Positions 8,694 through 19,012 of a stretch of DNA of 64,000 nucleotides are shown one piece after another. The stretch spans positions 62,001 through 126,000 of the forward strand of contig CABHOY010000036.1 in the NCBI GenBank assembly GCA_902168105.1, written 5' to 3'. The first letter of the stretch is position 1; each line of letters opens with the position of its first letter. Both the position numbers and the translations under genes were made by a program. The stretch is from an uncultured Flavihumibacter sp. (GTDB taxonomy: Bacteria; Bacteroidota; Bacteroidia; Chitinophagales; Chitinophagaceae). The notes under the pieces were generated by a model. That model saw nothing but the letters and a program-made list of their open reading frames with translations, did no database searches and had not been told where the DNA came from.

Positions 8694-9437
8694 ATGGAAT
8701 TTAGATTCTTTCATCATTTCGGAAACTACCTGCTTATGCTTAAGGGCATGTTTTCCCGCCCGGAAAACATGAAAATGTTTTGGCGGGAGTTTATGCGGCA
8801 GTGTGTGGACATAGGCATCGGATCATTAGGTATTGTATTTATTATTTCACTGTTCATGGGAGGGGTAACCACCCTGCAGATAGCTTACCAGCTGGTAAGT
8901 CCGCTCATACCCAAAGCCACTATTGCACAGGTGGTAAGGGATACCATCATTCTCGAATTTGCACCTACACTGACCTGTATTGTACTGGCAGGCGTAGTAG
9001 GATCCAAGATAGCATCAGAGTTAGGTAATATGCGTGTATCCGAGCAGATTGACGCGCAGGAGATCATGGGTATCAATACAAAAGGATACCTGATCAGGCC
9101 AAAGATACTCGCGGCGATCATCATGATACCTTGTCTGATCTGTATTGCAGGTTTTCTGGGGATCTGGGGAGGACAGAAGGCTGGTGAACTGGGAGGTATT
9201 TTATCTGCAGATCAGTATTGGCAAGGGCTCAGACAGGACTTTAGAGCGTATAACATCTTCTTTGCCTTATTTAAGTCGTTCGTATTTGCTTTCATAATTG
9301 CCAGCGTACCTTCTTATTATGGATATCATGTACAGGGTGGCGCTTTAGAGATCGGTAAAGCCAGCACTAGTGCCGTAGTGGTAACCTGTGTGCTGATATT
9401 GTTCATGGATTATCTGCTGGCAGCACTATTGTTATAA
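8694..9437 (+). CDS. mlaE: MlaE family ABC transporter permease
   Basis: This 247-residue inner-membrane protein is the permease of an Mla-type phospholipid transporter that moves lipids between the inner and outer membranes. Family features include the N-terminal amphipathic segment, FMGGVTTLQIAYQL, the conserved APTLTCIVLAGVVGSKIASELGNM core with the EQIDA/MGI coupling region, and a C-terminal pair of helices. About five membrane segments are predicted. The ATPase gene follows after 65 bases, and a short hairpin (GGCTACA at 9448-9454, TGTAGCC at 9472-9478) lies between them. No MCE-domain (MlaD) gene follows, which is unusual for a complete transporter locus, so the substrate-binding subunit must be elsewhere. 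Confidence 0.93.
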   Translation: MEFRFFHHFGNYLLMLKGMFSRPENMKMFWREFMRQCVDIGIGSLGIVFIISLFMGGVTTLQIAYQLVSPLIPKATIAQVVRDTIILEFAPTLTCIVLAGVVGSKIASELGNMRVSEQIDAQEIMGINTKGYLIRPKILAAIIMIPCLICIAGFLGIWGGQKAGELGGILSADQYWQGLRQDFRAYNIFFALFKSFVFAFIIASVPSYYGYHVQGGALEIGKASTSAVVVTCVLILFMDYLLAALLL

Positions 9438-9502
9438 GCAATCCCGCGGCTACAGGAGCATACTGTAGGTTTGTAGCCCGGATGCATAATTCGTAATTGT
9501 TT

Positions 9503-10306
9503 ATGATTGAGTTGGTTAATATTAAGAAAGGCTTTGGAGATAAGATCATTCTGCCGGATGTATCTGCTGTCATGGAAACCGGCAAGGTGAACCTGATCAT
9601 TGGCACCAGTGGCAGTGGAAAGACGGTGATGATGAAGTGTATGGTAGGGTTGATGTCGATCGATGCCGGTAAGGTGCTGTATGACGGAAAGGACTTTACA
9701 GGAATGAACGATCATGAAAAGAAGGAGATCCGCCAGCAGATAGGCATGCTTTTCCAGGGATCAGCCCTGTTTGACAGTATGACGGTTGAACAGAATGTAA
9801 TGTTCCCGCTTGATATGTTCGGAAAAGGCACCCTTAGAGAAAAGAAGACCCGTGTGATGGAATGCCTGGAGAGAGTAAATTTAAAAGAAGCGGCAAAAAA
9901 GTACCCGGCTGAGATCAGCGGGGGGATGAAAAAGAGGGTAGGGATAGCCCGTGCTATCGTATTAAATCCTAAATACCTGTTCTGTGATGAGCCCAATTCC
10001 GGTCTGGACCCGCAAACTTCCCTGCTCATAGACAAACTTATCAAAGAATTAACACTGGAGTACAATATCACTACGGTGATCAATACCCATGATATGAATA
10101 CCGTGATGGAAAGCGGCGACCATATCGTGTATATGTACCAGGGGCGTAAACAATGGGAAGGAAGTAATAAAGACATCATTTTCAGTAACGATGAGAAGCT
10201 GAATGACTTTATCTTCGCGTCCGAATTCCTCCGAGATGCCAAGGAAATGAGACAGATGGAAATGTTCCAGGACCAGAACTGGCGTAACCAGATCAAAAAA
10301 GATTGA
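9503..10306 (+). CDS. mlaF: MlaF-like ABC transporter ATP-binding protein
   Basis: This 267-residue ATPase energises the MlaE permease encoded just upstream. Walker A GTSGSGKT lies near residues 34-41. The Q-loop LFQGSALFDSMTV, signature EISGGMKKRVGIARAI, Walker B YLFCDEPNSGLDP and switch histidine (VINTHDMNTV) are all present. The Ser-Gly-Leu after the Walker B glutamate is typical of MlaF. The C-terminal extension (about residues 220-267, ending DQNWRNQIKKD) corresponds to the part that contacts the partner ATPase in MlaF structures. The ATG at 9503 is preferred to a TTG two codons earlier. The next gene, sucD, has its own promoter. Confidence 0.93.
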   Translation: MIELVNIKKGFGDKIILPDVSAVMETGKVNLIIGTSGSGKTVMMKCMVGLMSIDAGKVLYDGKDFTGMNDHEKKEIRQQIGMLFQGSALFDSMTVEQNVMFPLDMFGKGTLREKKTRVMECLERVNLKEAAKKYPAEISGGMKKRVGIARAIVLNPKYLFCDEPNSGLDPQTSLLIDKLIKELTLEYNITTVINTHDMNTVMESGDHIVYMYQGRKQWEGSNKDIIFSNDEKLNDFIFASEFLRDAKEMRQMEMFQDQNWRNQIKKD

Positions 10307-10329
10307 TTTGGAAATTGGGATTAGGACTT

Positions 10330-10337
10330 TAATTTTG
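10330..10337 (+). promoter_or_regulatory. Promoter -7 element of sucD
   Basis: TAATTTTG matches TAnnTTTG, 33 bases upstream of the sucD ATG. This gives a leader of roughly 27 bases. Confidence 0.6.
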
Positions 10338-10370
10338 CCGATATCATTATAAAACAATAAACCAAGCGCG

Positions 10371-11252
10371 ATGAGTGTTTTAGTTAATAAGCATAGCAAA
10401 GTGATTGTACAGGGCTTTACCGGTACAGAAGGCACATTCCATGCCACACAGATGATAGAATATGGCACGCAGGTAGTAGGCGGCGTTACGCCGGGAAAAG
10501 GCGGCACCAAGCACCTGGAGCGTCCGGTTTTTAATACAGTGGATGATGCTGTAAAGGCGACCGGCGCAAATGTTTCTATTATTTTCGTTCCACCAGGATT
10601 CGCTGCAGACGCTATCATGGAAGCTGCTGAAGCCGGCATAGAGCTGATCGTTTGTATCACTGAAGGTATTCCGGTTCAGGATATGATCAGAGCTAAAAAT
10701 TTCCTGCTTGGTCGCAAGAGCCGTCTGATCGGACCTAACTGCCCTGGTGTAATCACTGCTGAAGAGGCTAAAGTAGGCATCATGCCAGGTTTCATTTTCA
10801 AGAAAGGTAATATCGGTATCGTATCTAAATCCGGTACTTTAACATATGAGGCTGCAGATCAGGTAGTTAAGGCAGGTCTGGGTGTTTCTACAGCTATCGG
10901 TATCGGTGGAGACCCGATCATTGGTACCCCTACCAAAGATGCGGTTGAACTGCTGATGAACGATCCTGAAACTGTAGGTATCATCATGATCGGTGAGATC
11001 GGTGGTAGCATGGAAGCGGATGCTGCAAAATGGATCAAAGCGCACGGTACTAAACCAGTAGTTGGTTTCATCGCTGGCCAGACTGCTCCTCCGGGCCGCC
11101 GTATGGGTCACGCTGGTGCTATCATCGGTGGTGCTGACGATACTGCAGCTGCCAAGATGAAGATCATGGCTGAATGTGGTGTTCACGTAGTAGAAAGCCC
11201 TGCAAACATTGGTAAGACAATGGCAGAGGTACTGAAGGCTGTGAAAGCATAA
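10371..11252 (+). CDS. sucD: Succinate-CoA ligase, ADP-forming, alpha subunit
   Basis: SucD is the CoA-binding subunit of succinyl-CoA synthetase, which makes ATP or GTP while converting succinyl-CoA to succinate in the TCA cycle. The 293-residue length is typical. The CoA-binding Rossmann domain is at the N-terminus ([21 protein letters not shown]). The ligase domain has [17 protein letters not shown] and the phosphohistidine motif [11 protein letters not shown] with His247. sucC is not adjacent, so the beta subunit is encoded elsewhere, as often seen in Bacteroidota. The gene is a single transcription unit with a promoter at 10330 and a strong terminator. Confidence 0.97.
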   Translation: MSVLVNKHSKVIVQGFTGTEGTFHATQMIEYGTQVVGGVTPGKGGTKHLERPVFNTVDDAVKATGANVSIIFVPPGFAADAIMEAAEAGIELIVCITEGIPVQDMIRAKNFLLGRKSRLIGPNCPGVITAEEAKVGIMPGFIFKKGNIGIVSKSGTLTYEAADQVVKAGLGVSTAIGIGGDPIIGTPTKDAVELLMNDPETVGIIMIGEIGGSMEADAAKWIKAHGTKPVVGFIAGQTAPPGRRMGHAGAIIGGADDTAAAKMKIMAECGVHVVESPANIGKTMAEVLKAVKA

Positions 11253-11277
11253 TAATCAATAGATTATGTAATATATT

Positions 11278-11315
11278 ATCCTCCCACGGGTTAATCCGGT
11301 GGGAGGATTTTTTTT
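11278..11315 (+). terminator. Terminator after sucD
   Basis: ATCCTCCCAC (11278-11287) pairs with GTGGGAGGAT (11299-11308), and eight T follow. Confidence 0.9.
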
Positions 11316-11406
11316 ACCCCGAAGGATATTTTGTTGACTTTTATACCGGAACCCTGTGGAATAGGAGATCTTTTGGCATCCTGTTCCGGAGATAAATGAA
11401 TTTTAA

Positions 11407-14400
11407 ATGCTATCCCATATGCGTCTTATCGTAACCGTTTTTATTTTTTTAATCTTAAGCTGTAAAACTGTTATGGCCCAGTTCAACTATGACACCCATT
11501 GGAAAAAAGTACAGGAATTAGATGGAAAGGGCCTGTTCAGATCAGCTTTGCTGGAACTGGATGTGATCTCTGAGAATGCTGCAAAGCAACAGAACGAGGT
11601 TCAGTTACTGAAGACCTACATCTACAGGATCAAATATGTGGCCTACCTGGAAGATGAGAAGAATGAAACGGACAAAAATGTGGCCTGGAAAACACAGTCC
11701 TTTTCGCCGACCGCCCGCGCTGTCATGAAAAGCCTGCAGGGAGAGACATTGCAGCGATATCTGGAGAACAACAGGTTCCAGATATATGATCGTACAGATA
11801 TCCAGGGCGATACATCAACAGACGTGTCTACCTGGAGCGGCTCACGCCTTCACCGGGAAATAACTGCCGCTTATGAAGCTTCCCTGCAAGATATTTCGTC
11901 CCTGAAGAAAGTGGATATCAGCAAGTATGAAGATATCCTGGTAGCAGGAAAGGGGGATGGCAGAAAGTTGCGCCCTACTTTATTTGACATAGTAGCACAC
12001 CGTGCCCTGGACTATTATAAATCAGGTGAAAGTATGATCGCCAGCCCTGAAAATCAATTTGAGCTGACCGATCCTGCTGCCTTTGCTCCTGCGGATGTAT
12101 TTATGCAACACAAGTTTGCTGCGACTGATTCCGCCTCTCTTCAATACAAGGCTTTACTGCTGTTACAGGACCTGATGCGTTTTCATGCAAAAGACAAGGC
12201 AGCGTTGCTGGACCTTGATCTGGAAAGAACAGCCTACGTAAACCAGGTAGCTGTTATGCCTGATAAGGAAGCGCTGTATGTACAGTTGCTGAAGACCCAG
12301 GAGAAAGCTTATGCAGGAGAAAAAGAGGTGACACAGTTCATCTTTCAACTGGCCCAGTATTATCTGAATGAGGGTAATAAAAAGGACGCAACTGTAGCGG
12401 AAGGAATAACGCCTGCAGCGGCTATGCAGCTGGCCAAAACACTTTGTGAGAAAGCGATAGAACTGGCCCCACGTTCCGTAGGAGGAGCAAACTGCTTTGA
12501 TCTGCTGACGAGAATAAAGGACAAAGAACTTCACCTGGAAACAGAACTGGTCAATGTACCGGGGATGCCTTTCCGTTCACTGGTCACTTACCGGAATACA
12601 GACAAGCTTTATTTAAGAGTAGTTCGTATAGATGAAAACTTCCGTAATTCTTTGCGTGACGCGCAAGAGGACTATAGAGATACTACTAATAAATACTGGC
12701 GCTTAATGCTGGGTAAGCAACCTTTGAAGACATGGGAACAGGTGCTGACAGGATCGGAAGATTTCAGGGAACATGCTGCCGAGATAAAAGTGGATGCATT
12801 GCCATTAGGTACCTACATGGTACTGGCAAGTGTGAACAAGGATTTCAGTCTGAAGGAAAACCTGCTTGCGGTACAGTTCATTCATGTGTCTAATATCAGT
12901 TACATACTCCGTGAGTATAAGGAAGACGATATTACCAACAGATATTATGCTTTGCACAGGCAGACAGGTCAGCCGCTGCCAGGTACAAAGCTAACCGTAT
13001 GGGCTCCGAATGAAAACAGGCAAAGAAGCAAACTGACGCCTGTACAAACTTACACTGCCGGCAAGGATGGTGAAATGGATGTACAATGGGACAACAAACG
13101 CCAGAATGTAAGACTTGAATGGAAGAATGGAGAGGATCAGTTGTTTATAGACGATTTTAAGTACGTTTATAGCTACAAGTATCAACAGCAGTCAAGCGAA
13201 TTAAAAGAGCAGCATAATAGCTTTGTTTTCACGGACAGGGCTATTTATCGTCCGGGTCAGACACTTTACTTTAAAGGTATTGTACTGACGGTTAATCCTG
13301 GTGGTGCAAAGAGTAAAGTTGTGCCTGGATTACCTGTAACTATCGAGTTGCATGATGTGAACGGAGAACTGGTAGATACCGTTAAAGTAAGAACAAGTGA
13401 ATACGGTGCATACTCAGGTAAATTCACATTGCCAACAGGACGTCTGAATGGTGATTTTCACCTGAAAGAATCAACTGGTGAAGGATATACTTCTTTCCTG
13501 GTGGAAGAATATAAACGCCCGAAATTCTATGTTGAGTTTGAACCGGTGAAAGGTACCTACCGTGTGAATGATTCCGTGAAAGTGACAGGTAAAGCCCTGG
13601 CATATGCAGGTAGTAATATTGATGGTGCACAGGTGCAGTACCGCGTAACAAGAAAAGCACGGTTCCCTTATCCGTGGCTGATGTGGAAAAGCCGGTACCA
13701 GAGTGAGTCGCGCGAGATCGTTCATGGAGATGTAAAGACCGCGGCAGATGGTACCTTCAGCATTACCTTCCCTGCATTACCTGATATGAAAGTACCAGCT
13801 GCATTGAAACCTGTATTTACATATGCAGTTTCTGCTACTGTCACCGATATCAATGGAGAAACACACAGTGGTGATCAGATGGTTAGCGCCGGTTATCAGG
13901 CACTGGAAATAAAAGTGAATCTACCGGCTACAGTATTGCAGAAAGACCTGGATTCTGTTAAGATCATTACACAGAATCTCAATGGCTCTTTCGAATCTGC
14001 AAACCTCGCCGTTACTGTAAGTCCGGTGAAACCACCGGCCCGCTTATTACGCAGCAGATACTGGGCTAAACCTGATCAGTTCATAATACCGCAGGCTGAA
14101 TATGAAAGAACATTCCCCCACGATATCTATAGCGATGAAGATAACCAGGAAAGCTGGACAAGGGAAAAGGCTGTACTGACACAAGCTGTTACTACCGGTG
14201 AGAAAGGTAATGTCAAGCTGGATAAAGAAAAGCTGTCCGCCGGATGGTATGAGCTGAAAGCAATTACGAAAGATAAGTATGGTGAAGAAGTAGTGCAGAA
14301 ACAGGTATTCGAAGTAGTAGATCCATCAGCGAAAAAGCCGTCTTATCCTGTATATGTATGGAAATACGCAGATACCAAGAGCGTAGAGCCAGGAGGGAAA

Positions 14401-17400
14401 AAGCAGATCCGTATCGGTTCTTCTGCTACAGATGTACATGTGCTGCAACTGTTAACACAGTCGGAAAAGAAGGAAACATTCAGCAGCTTTAAGATCAACG
14501 GATCAATTGAAAACAGGGATTACACCGCGTTGGAAAGTGACAGGGGAAATGCCATATTCCAATATGCATTCGTAAAAGATAACAGGGTATATACATTGAC
14601 AGAAACTGTTAATGTACCCTGGTCGAATAAACAACTGGATGTAACAATTGCGTCTCACCGTGATAAATTGTTGCCTGGTGAAAAAGAGAAATGGCAGGTG
14701 AAGATCAAAGGATATAAAGGTGAGCAGCTGGCTGCTGAAATGGTAGCTTCTATGTACGACGCATCGCTGGATGAATTCCGTAAACATGACTGGTCCGCTC
14801 CTTCAATATTGCCGGAATTAGGCGCTTTCCGTTTCTGGATAGCAGAGGATAATTTCAAAAGGATCATGTCTATCAATCGCGATGATATTTCCCGTCGGAG
14901 AAGACCGGAGGTAGCACCTTTCAGCTATGATGACCTGAGTTGGTTCGATTGGTCTCCGGGAGGAGCTTACATGCTCCTGGACGATAAAGGCAAAGAACAG
15001 GAGGTGAGCATTGTCGGATATTCTGATAGAAGAAGAATGTATGCCCTGAAGAGAAAAGGAGTTGTAATGGCGGAAGCAATGCCTGCCCCGGCAGCGCCAG
15101 CAGCCGCAATGGCGGACGCCTCTTTCGATGAAAGCAAGGTAATGATTCGCGGAGCAAATTCTTTGCAGGGTAAGGTTTCCGGATTAGGATACTTCGATGA
15201 GAGTGAGATCGGAGACGCAACCCAAGATATTGGCGGTACTACCAAACCTGCCGACAATATCCAGCCTCGTAAAAACTTCAATGAAACAGCCTTCTTCCTG
15301 CCTGAACTGCGCACAGATAAAGACGGCAACATCAGCTTTGACTTCACAGTGCCTGAAGCATTAACACGCTGGCGCTTCCTCTCAGTAGCACATACCAAAG
15401 ACGCATCATTTGGTACTGCAGAGACAAGTATTGTAACGCAGAAACCACTGATGGTGCAGCCTAATGCGCCACGCTTTATGCGCGAAGGAGATAAGATCGA
15501 ATTCTCTGCAAAGATCAGCAACCTGGCGGATAACGCACTGAAAGGAGAAGCGAGGCTGGAACTGCTGGACGCAACAACTATGCAGCCGGTAGACGGCTGG
15601 TTCCAGAACCTGTTCCCGGTACAGCATTTCACAGTAGAGAAAGGCCAGAGTACAGCGGTGAGTTTCCCCGTACAGATCCCTTTTAACTTTAACAGTTCGC
15701 TTGTATACCGCGTAGTTGCAAAGTCAGGGATCTATAGCGATGGAGAAGAGAATGCATTGCCTGTACTGACCAATAGCATGCTGGTAACAGAAACATTACC
15801 ACTGTCCATGCGTGGTGATGGTACACGCACATTCAATATGTCTAAGCTGCAGAAAAGCGGTGAATCAGAAACACTGCAACAGCATTCATTCACACTTGAA
15901 TTTACTGGCAATCCGGCGTGGTATGCGGTACAGGCATTGCCTTACCTGATGGAGTATCCGTACGAATGTTCTGAACAGATCTTTAACAGGTACTATGCAA
16001 ATACCCTGGCTACTCATATTACGAACTCACTGCCGGGAGTAAAAGCCATCTTTGAAAAATGGCGTACAACAGATACTGCCGCTTTACAAAGCAATCTTCA
16101 GAAAAATGAAGAACTGAAAAGTGTACTGTTACAGGAAACACCATGGGTGCTGGAAGCGAAGAGTGAATCTGAGCAGAAGAAACGTATCGCATTATTGTTC
16201 GATCTGCAGCGCATGAGCAGCGAACAACAGAGAGCGGTAAATCAATTGCAGGAACGTCAGTTAGGCAACGGTGCTTTCCCATGGTTCAATGGTATGTGGG
16301 AAGACCGTTACATCACGCAGTACATACTCGCTGGCTTTGGCCGTTTGCAGGAAGTAGGCGCACTGAAAAAAGAGACCATGGGCGATCTTGAAAATACGAT
16401 CGCTAAAGGATTAGGTTATCTTGATAAAGCGATCGATGTGTCCTATCATAGCCTCAAGCAACATAAGGCTGATATGAACGCTCAGCAGATCGGTTATATT
16501 GAAACGCATTATCTGTATACACGTAGCCTGCTGAAAAGTAAAGAGCTGCCGGCACAGTACCGCGAAGCTTATCAGTATTATATAACACAAGCTAAGAAGT
16601 ACTGGTTAAAGATGGATATATATCCACAGGCAATGCTGGCTATTGTGTTTAACAGGAGTGGAGATGTTAAGACCGCAACAGAGATCATCAGATCTTTAAA
16701 AGAGCGTGCTATTAACAACGATGAAACAGGGATGACCTGGAAAGAGTTACGTGGTGGTTACCGGTGGTATGAGGCTCCAGTAGAATCGCAGGCAATGTTA
16801 ATAGCAGCCTTCAAGGAAGTAACGAACGATTCAGTAGCAGTAGATGATATGAAAACGTGGTTGCTGAAAAATAAACAGACAAACAACTGGAATACAACGA
16901 AAGCAACTTCAGACGCATGTTATGCAATGCTGTTAGGTGGTAGTAACTGGTTAGATGCAACACCGGTTATCGATATCAAGGCTGGTAATGTAACTGTAAG
17001 CAGTGAAAAGGAAAAAACAGAAGCGGGCACCGGTTACTTTAAAAAGCGTTTCAATACAAGCGAAGTGAAACCCGATATGGGCAACATAGCGGTAACGGTG
17101 AAAGGCAGTAAAGGCCAGCCTTCCTGGGGTGCTGCATACTGGCAATATTTCGAACAGCTGGACAAGATCACTTCAGCAGCCACTCCGCTGAAACTGGAGA
17201 AACAATTGTTCATCGAACGGAATACTAATAGCGGACCGGTATTAACTGCTATTGAAGATGGTAATAGTCTGAAAGTAGGAGATAAAGTGAAAGTGCGTAT
17301 TGTGATGCGGTCAGATCGTGATATGGAATACGTGCATCTGAAAGATATGCGTGCTGCGTGTTTTGAACCACAGAATGTGATCAGTGAAAACAAATGGCAG

Positions 17401-17607
17401 AATGGGATGAATTATTATGAGAGCACTAAGGATGCGAGTACTAATTTCTTCTTTAGCCGTTTGGTGAAAGGAACCTATGTGTTTGAATATACATTGTTCG
17501 TAACACATCAGGGTAACTTCAGTAATGGCATCAGCACTGCACAGTGTATGTATGCACCGGAATTTAGTGCACATAGTGAAGGGATAAGGGTGAAAGTAGT
17601 GGAGTGA
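11407..17607 (+). CDS. Alpha-2-macroglobulin family protein with thioester motif
   Basis: Bacterial alpha-2-macroglobulins trap proteases that attack the cell envelope. This 2066-residue protein has an N-terminal export signal (MRLIVTVFIFLILSCKTVMAQ, with Met5 an alternative start). A helical, TPR-like region of about 350 residues follows, then a string of macroglobulin beta domains (RAIYRPGQTLYFKG near 614). The central A2M domain has FFLPELRTDKDGNISF and TRWRFLSVAHT near 1295. An alpha-helical thioester domain contains YPYECSEQ. Cys1521-Ser-Glu-Gln1524 retains the CxEQ thioester, so covalent trapping is plausible. A proline/alanine/methionine-rich bait-like stretch (AEAMPAPAAPAAAMADA) lies near 1220. 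The pbpC gene that often accompanies bacterial A2Ms is absent. The Cys in the signal region does not form a clean lipobox, so anchoring is uncertain. Confidence 0.93.
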   Translation: MLSHMRLIVTVFIFLILSCKTVMAQFNYDTHWKKVQELDGKGLFRSALLELDVISENAAKQQNEVQLLKTYIYRIKYVAYLEDEKNETDKNVAWKTQSFSPTARAVMKSLQGETLQRYLENNRFQIYDRTDIQGDTSTDVSTWSGSRLHREITAAYEASLQDISSLKKVDISKYEDILVAGKGDGRKLRPTLFDIVAHRALDYYKSGESMIASPENQFELTDPAAFAPADVFMQHKFAATDSASLQYKALLLLQDLMRFHAKDKAALLDLDLERTAYVNQVAVMPDKEALYVQLLKTQEKAYAGEKEVTQFIFQLAQYYLNEGNKKDATVAEGITPAAAMQLAKTLCEKAIELAPRSVGGANCFDLLTRIKDKELHLETELVNVPGMPFRSLVTYRNTDKLYLRVVRIDENFRNSLRDAQEDYRDTTNKYWRLMLGKQPLKTWEQVLTGSEDFREHAAEIKVDALPLGTYMVLASVNKDFSLKENLLAVQFIHVSNISYILREYKEDDITNRYYALHRQTGQPLPGTKLTVWAPNENRQRSKLTPVQTYTAGKDGEMDVQWDNKRQNVRLEWKNGEDQLFIDDFKYVYSYKYQQQSSELKEQHNSFVFTDRAIYRPGQTLYFKGIVLTVNPGGAKSKVVPGLPVTIELHDVNGELVDTVKVRTSEYGAYSGKFTLPTGRLNGDFHLKESTGEGYTSFLVEEYKRPKFYVEFEPVKGTYRVNDSVKVTGKALAYAGSNIDGAQVQYRVTRKARFPYPWLMWKSRYQSESREIVHGDVKTAADGTFSITFPALPDMKVPAALKPVFTYAVSATVTDINGETHSGDQMVSAGYQALEIKVNLPATVLQKDLDSVKIITQNLNGSFESANLAVTVSPVKPPARLLRSRYWAKPDQFIIPQAEYERTFPHDIYSDEDNQESWTREKAVLTQAVTTGEKGNVKLDKEKLSAGWYELKAITKDKYGEEVVQKQVFEVVDPSAKKPSYPVYVWKYADTKSVEPGGKKQIRIGSSATDVHVLQLLTQSEKKETFSSFKINGSIENRDYTALESDRGNAIFQYAFVKDNRVYTLTETVNVPWSNKQLDVTIASHRDKLLPGEKEKWQVKIKGYKGEQLAAEMVASMYDASLDEFRKHDWSAPSILPELGAFRFWIAEDNFKRIMSINRDDISRRRRPEVAPFSYDDLSWFDWSPGGAYMLLDDKGKEQEVSIVGYSDRRRMYALKRKGVVMAEAMPAPAAPAAAMADASFDESKVMIRGANSLQGKVSGLGYFDESEIGDATQDIGGTTKPADNIQPRKNFNETAFFLPELRTDKDGNISFDFTVPEALTRWRFLSVAHTKDASFGTAETSIVTQKPLMVQPNAPRFMREGDKIEFSAKISNLADNALKGEARLELLDATTMQPVDGWFQNLFPVQHFTVEKGQSTAVSFPVQIPFNFNSSLVYRVVAKSGIYSDGEENALPVLTNSMLVTETLPLSMRGDGTRTFNMSKLQKSGESETLQQHSFTLEFTGNPAWYAVQALPYLMEYPYECSEQIFNRYYANTLATHITNSLPGVKAIFEKWRTTDTAALQSNLQKNEELKSVLLQETPWVLEAKSESEQKKRIALLFDLQRMSSEQQRAVNQLQERQLGNGAFPWFNGMWEDRYITQYILAGFGRLQEVGALKKETMGDLENTIAKGLGYLDKAIDVSYHSLKQHKADMNAQQIGYIETHYLYTRSLLKSKELPAQYREAYQYYITQAKKYWLKMDIYPQAMLAIVFNRSGDVKTATEIIRSLKERAINNDETGMTWKELRGGYRWYEAPVESQAMLIAAFKEVTNDSVAVDDMKTWLLKNKQTNNWNTTKATSDACYAMLLGGSNWLDATPVIDIKAGNVTVSSEKEKTEAGTGYFKKRFNTSEVKPDMGNIAVTVKGSKGQPSWGAAYWQYFEQLDKITSAATPLKLEKQLFIERNTNSGPVLTAIEDGNSLKVGDKVKVRIVMRSDRDMEYVHLKDMRAACFEPQNVISENKWQNGMNYYESTKDASTNFFFSRLVKGTYVFEYTLFVTHQGNFSNGISTAQCMYAPEFSAHSEGIRVKVVE

Positions 17608-17630
17608 TCACTATAAAGTCAGTTTGATAA

Positions 17631-17678
17631 AACGCTGATCTGGAATGGGTTTCGCCTTCCAGGTCGGCGTTTTTCTTT
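17631..17678 (+). terminator. Terminator after the A2M gene
   Basis: Fifteen-base arms at 17631-17645 and 17657-17671 pair with two G-U wobbles. A T-rich run follows to 17678. Confidence 0.8.
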
Positions 17679-17704
17679 ATATTGCTATTCCATAATTCAC
17701 GTTT

Positions 17705-19012
17705 ATGTTGATCAATTATCTGTACATCCAGAATTTTAGAGGATTTGAGCAGAAGGAGATTTCTTTTAACCCAGGATTCACAGTTGTTATAGGAGATAAT
17801 AGTTTGGGGAAGTCTTCTTTATTACATGCATTGCAGGTTGCATTGGGTGCATATCTTCAATGCTTACCAATACCTGCGTCTGCGGTTTATAGACGTCAAT
17901 TCAGGAAACAGGAGGTATTTGTAAGATGGAATGACGGTAAAAAAGATTACAGCGCCAACAAGCAGGAAACATTAATAAAGGTGTTTGCGCAGTTTAATAA
18001 CGATCAGATTGAATGGTCTCGTGTAATGTTAGCTAATGGAATGACAAGCCATAGCAGAAAATATGTGGGTGAATTAATGGATGGTGTTACTGCAATGCTT
18101 GAAGAAAGAGGAGGACCTAGTGGCGCGCCATTGCCAGTTGTCGCCAGTTTTGGAACTGAACGTACGATGGCACAACAAAGAAAAGGAAAGTTAGCGCAGG
18201 AACGCAGAAGCAGAATGGAGAAAGGGTACCTCGCGGCACTTTCTGACAAGGTGGATTTTGATAGTGTAATAGAATGGCTGCATAACTATGATAGTGAGTT
18301 GAAATACGACAGGGAGTTCCGGGGAACGAGAGAGGCTGTCTTCGAGGCTATTTCTGTGGCTATACCCTATCTGGATGATGTTGGATTTAATGCGCTGTAT
18401 GGAGAATTGGAGGCAGTTGTTAAAATTGATGATAAGAATTTCGGAAGGAAAACACATTCTAATATGAGCGACGGGTTGATTGCGATGCTCAATCTGGTAG
18501 CAGAGCTGGCTTTCCGGTGTGTTATCCTCAATGGGTATTTGGGTAGTGATGCGGTTATTCAGACAAAAGGTGTCGTACTGATAGATGAATTAGACATGCA
18601 TTTGCATCCTAACTGGCAAAGACATGTGGTAAAAGATCTCAAACAGGCATTTCCCAATATTCAGTTTGTTGTTACTACACATTCTGCGTTCATTGTGCAA
18701 AGTATACGCGCAGAAGAGTTGATGATTATCGACGATGAGATACAAAAAGGAGGAGATCCCTTTAGGAAAACTATTGAAGCTGTTGCTGCAGACGAAATGG
18801 GCGTGGAGAATGTAGGGAGAAGCATTGAATTCTTAAAAATGCAGGAGGTGGCTCAAAAGTATTTCAGGTTAATTCAGGAAGGGAGCACGAGTAACAATGA
18901 TATCCGCGTGCGTCAGCTAAGAAGTCAATTAAATGAATTGGAGGAACGTTTTGGAGAAGATCCTGCTTTTGTAGCAGCGTTGAAAATTGAAAGAAAAGCA
19001 AAGGGATTATGA
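17705..19012 (+). CDS. AAA/ABC-type ATPase of a Septu-like defence pair (PtuA-like)
   Basis: This 435-residue ATPase belongs to the SMC/RecF-related AAA group. The N-terminal LYIQNFRGFEQKEISF leads into Walker A GDNSLGKS (residues 30-37). A signature-like MSDGLIAMLNL is near 258. Walker B VVLIDELDMHLHP (Asp294, Glu295) is followed by the D-loop and a switch VTTHSAFIVQSI. The insert between the halves is helical and probably mediates oligomerisation. The stop overlaps the start of an HNH nuclease gene (ATGA at 19009-19012). An ATPase and HNH pair with this order and coupling is the hallmark of Septu systems (PtuA plus PtuB). No reverse transcriptase or retron RNA lies in the 97 bases upstream. 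The gene looks richer in AT-ending codons than its neighbours, which fits acquisition by transfer. Assignment to Septu is inference from architecture. Confidence 0.85.
   Translation: MLINYLYIQNFRGFEQKEISFNPGFTVVIGDNSLGKSSLLHALQVALGAYLQCLPIPASAVYRRQFRKQEVFVRWNDGKKDYSANKQETLIKVFAQFNNDQIEWSRVMLANGMTSHSRKYVGELMDGVTAMLEERGGPSGAPLPVVASFGTERTMAQQRKGKLAQERRSRMEKGYLAALSDKVDFDSVIEWLHNYDSELKYDREFRGTREAVFEAISVAIPYLDDVGFNALYGELEAVVKIDDKNFGRKTHSNMSDGLIAMLNLVAELAFRCVILNGYLGSDAVIQTKGVVLIDELDMHLHPNWQRHVVKDLKQAFPNIQFVVTTHSAFIVQSIRAEELMIIDDEIQKGGDPFRKTIEAVAADEMGVENVGRSIEFLKMQEVAQKYFRLIQEGSTSNNDIRVRQLRSQLNELEERFGEDPAFVAALKIERKAKGL

Noticed and set aside
9448..9478. Hairpin between mlaE and mlaF as a terminator
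   Set aside because: Only a 7-bp stem without T-run, within an operon where mlaF has no own promoter; kept as a note on mlaE.
14967..15632. 221-codon minus-strand frame inside the A2M gene
   Set aside because: Serine-rich, low-complexity translation antisense to a conserved A2M domain; no start context.
17608..17704. Possible retron reverse transcriptase or ncRNA upstream of the Septu-like pair
   Set aside because: Only 97 bases separate the genes and the A2M terminator occupies half of them, so there is no room for a retron.
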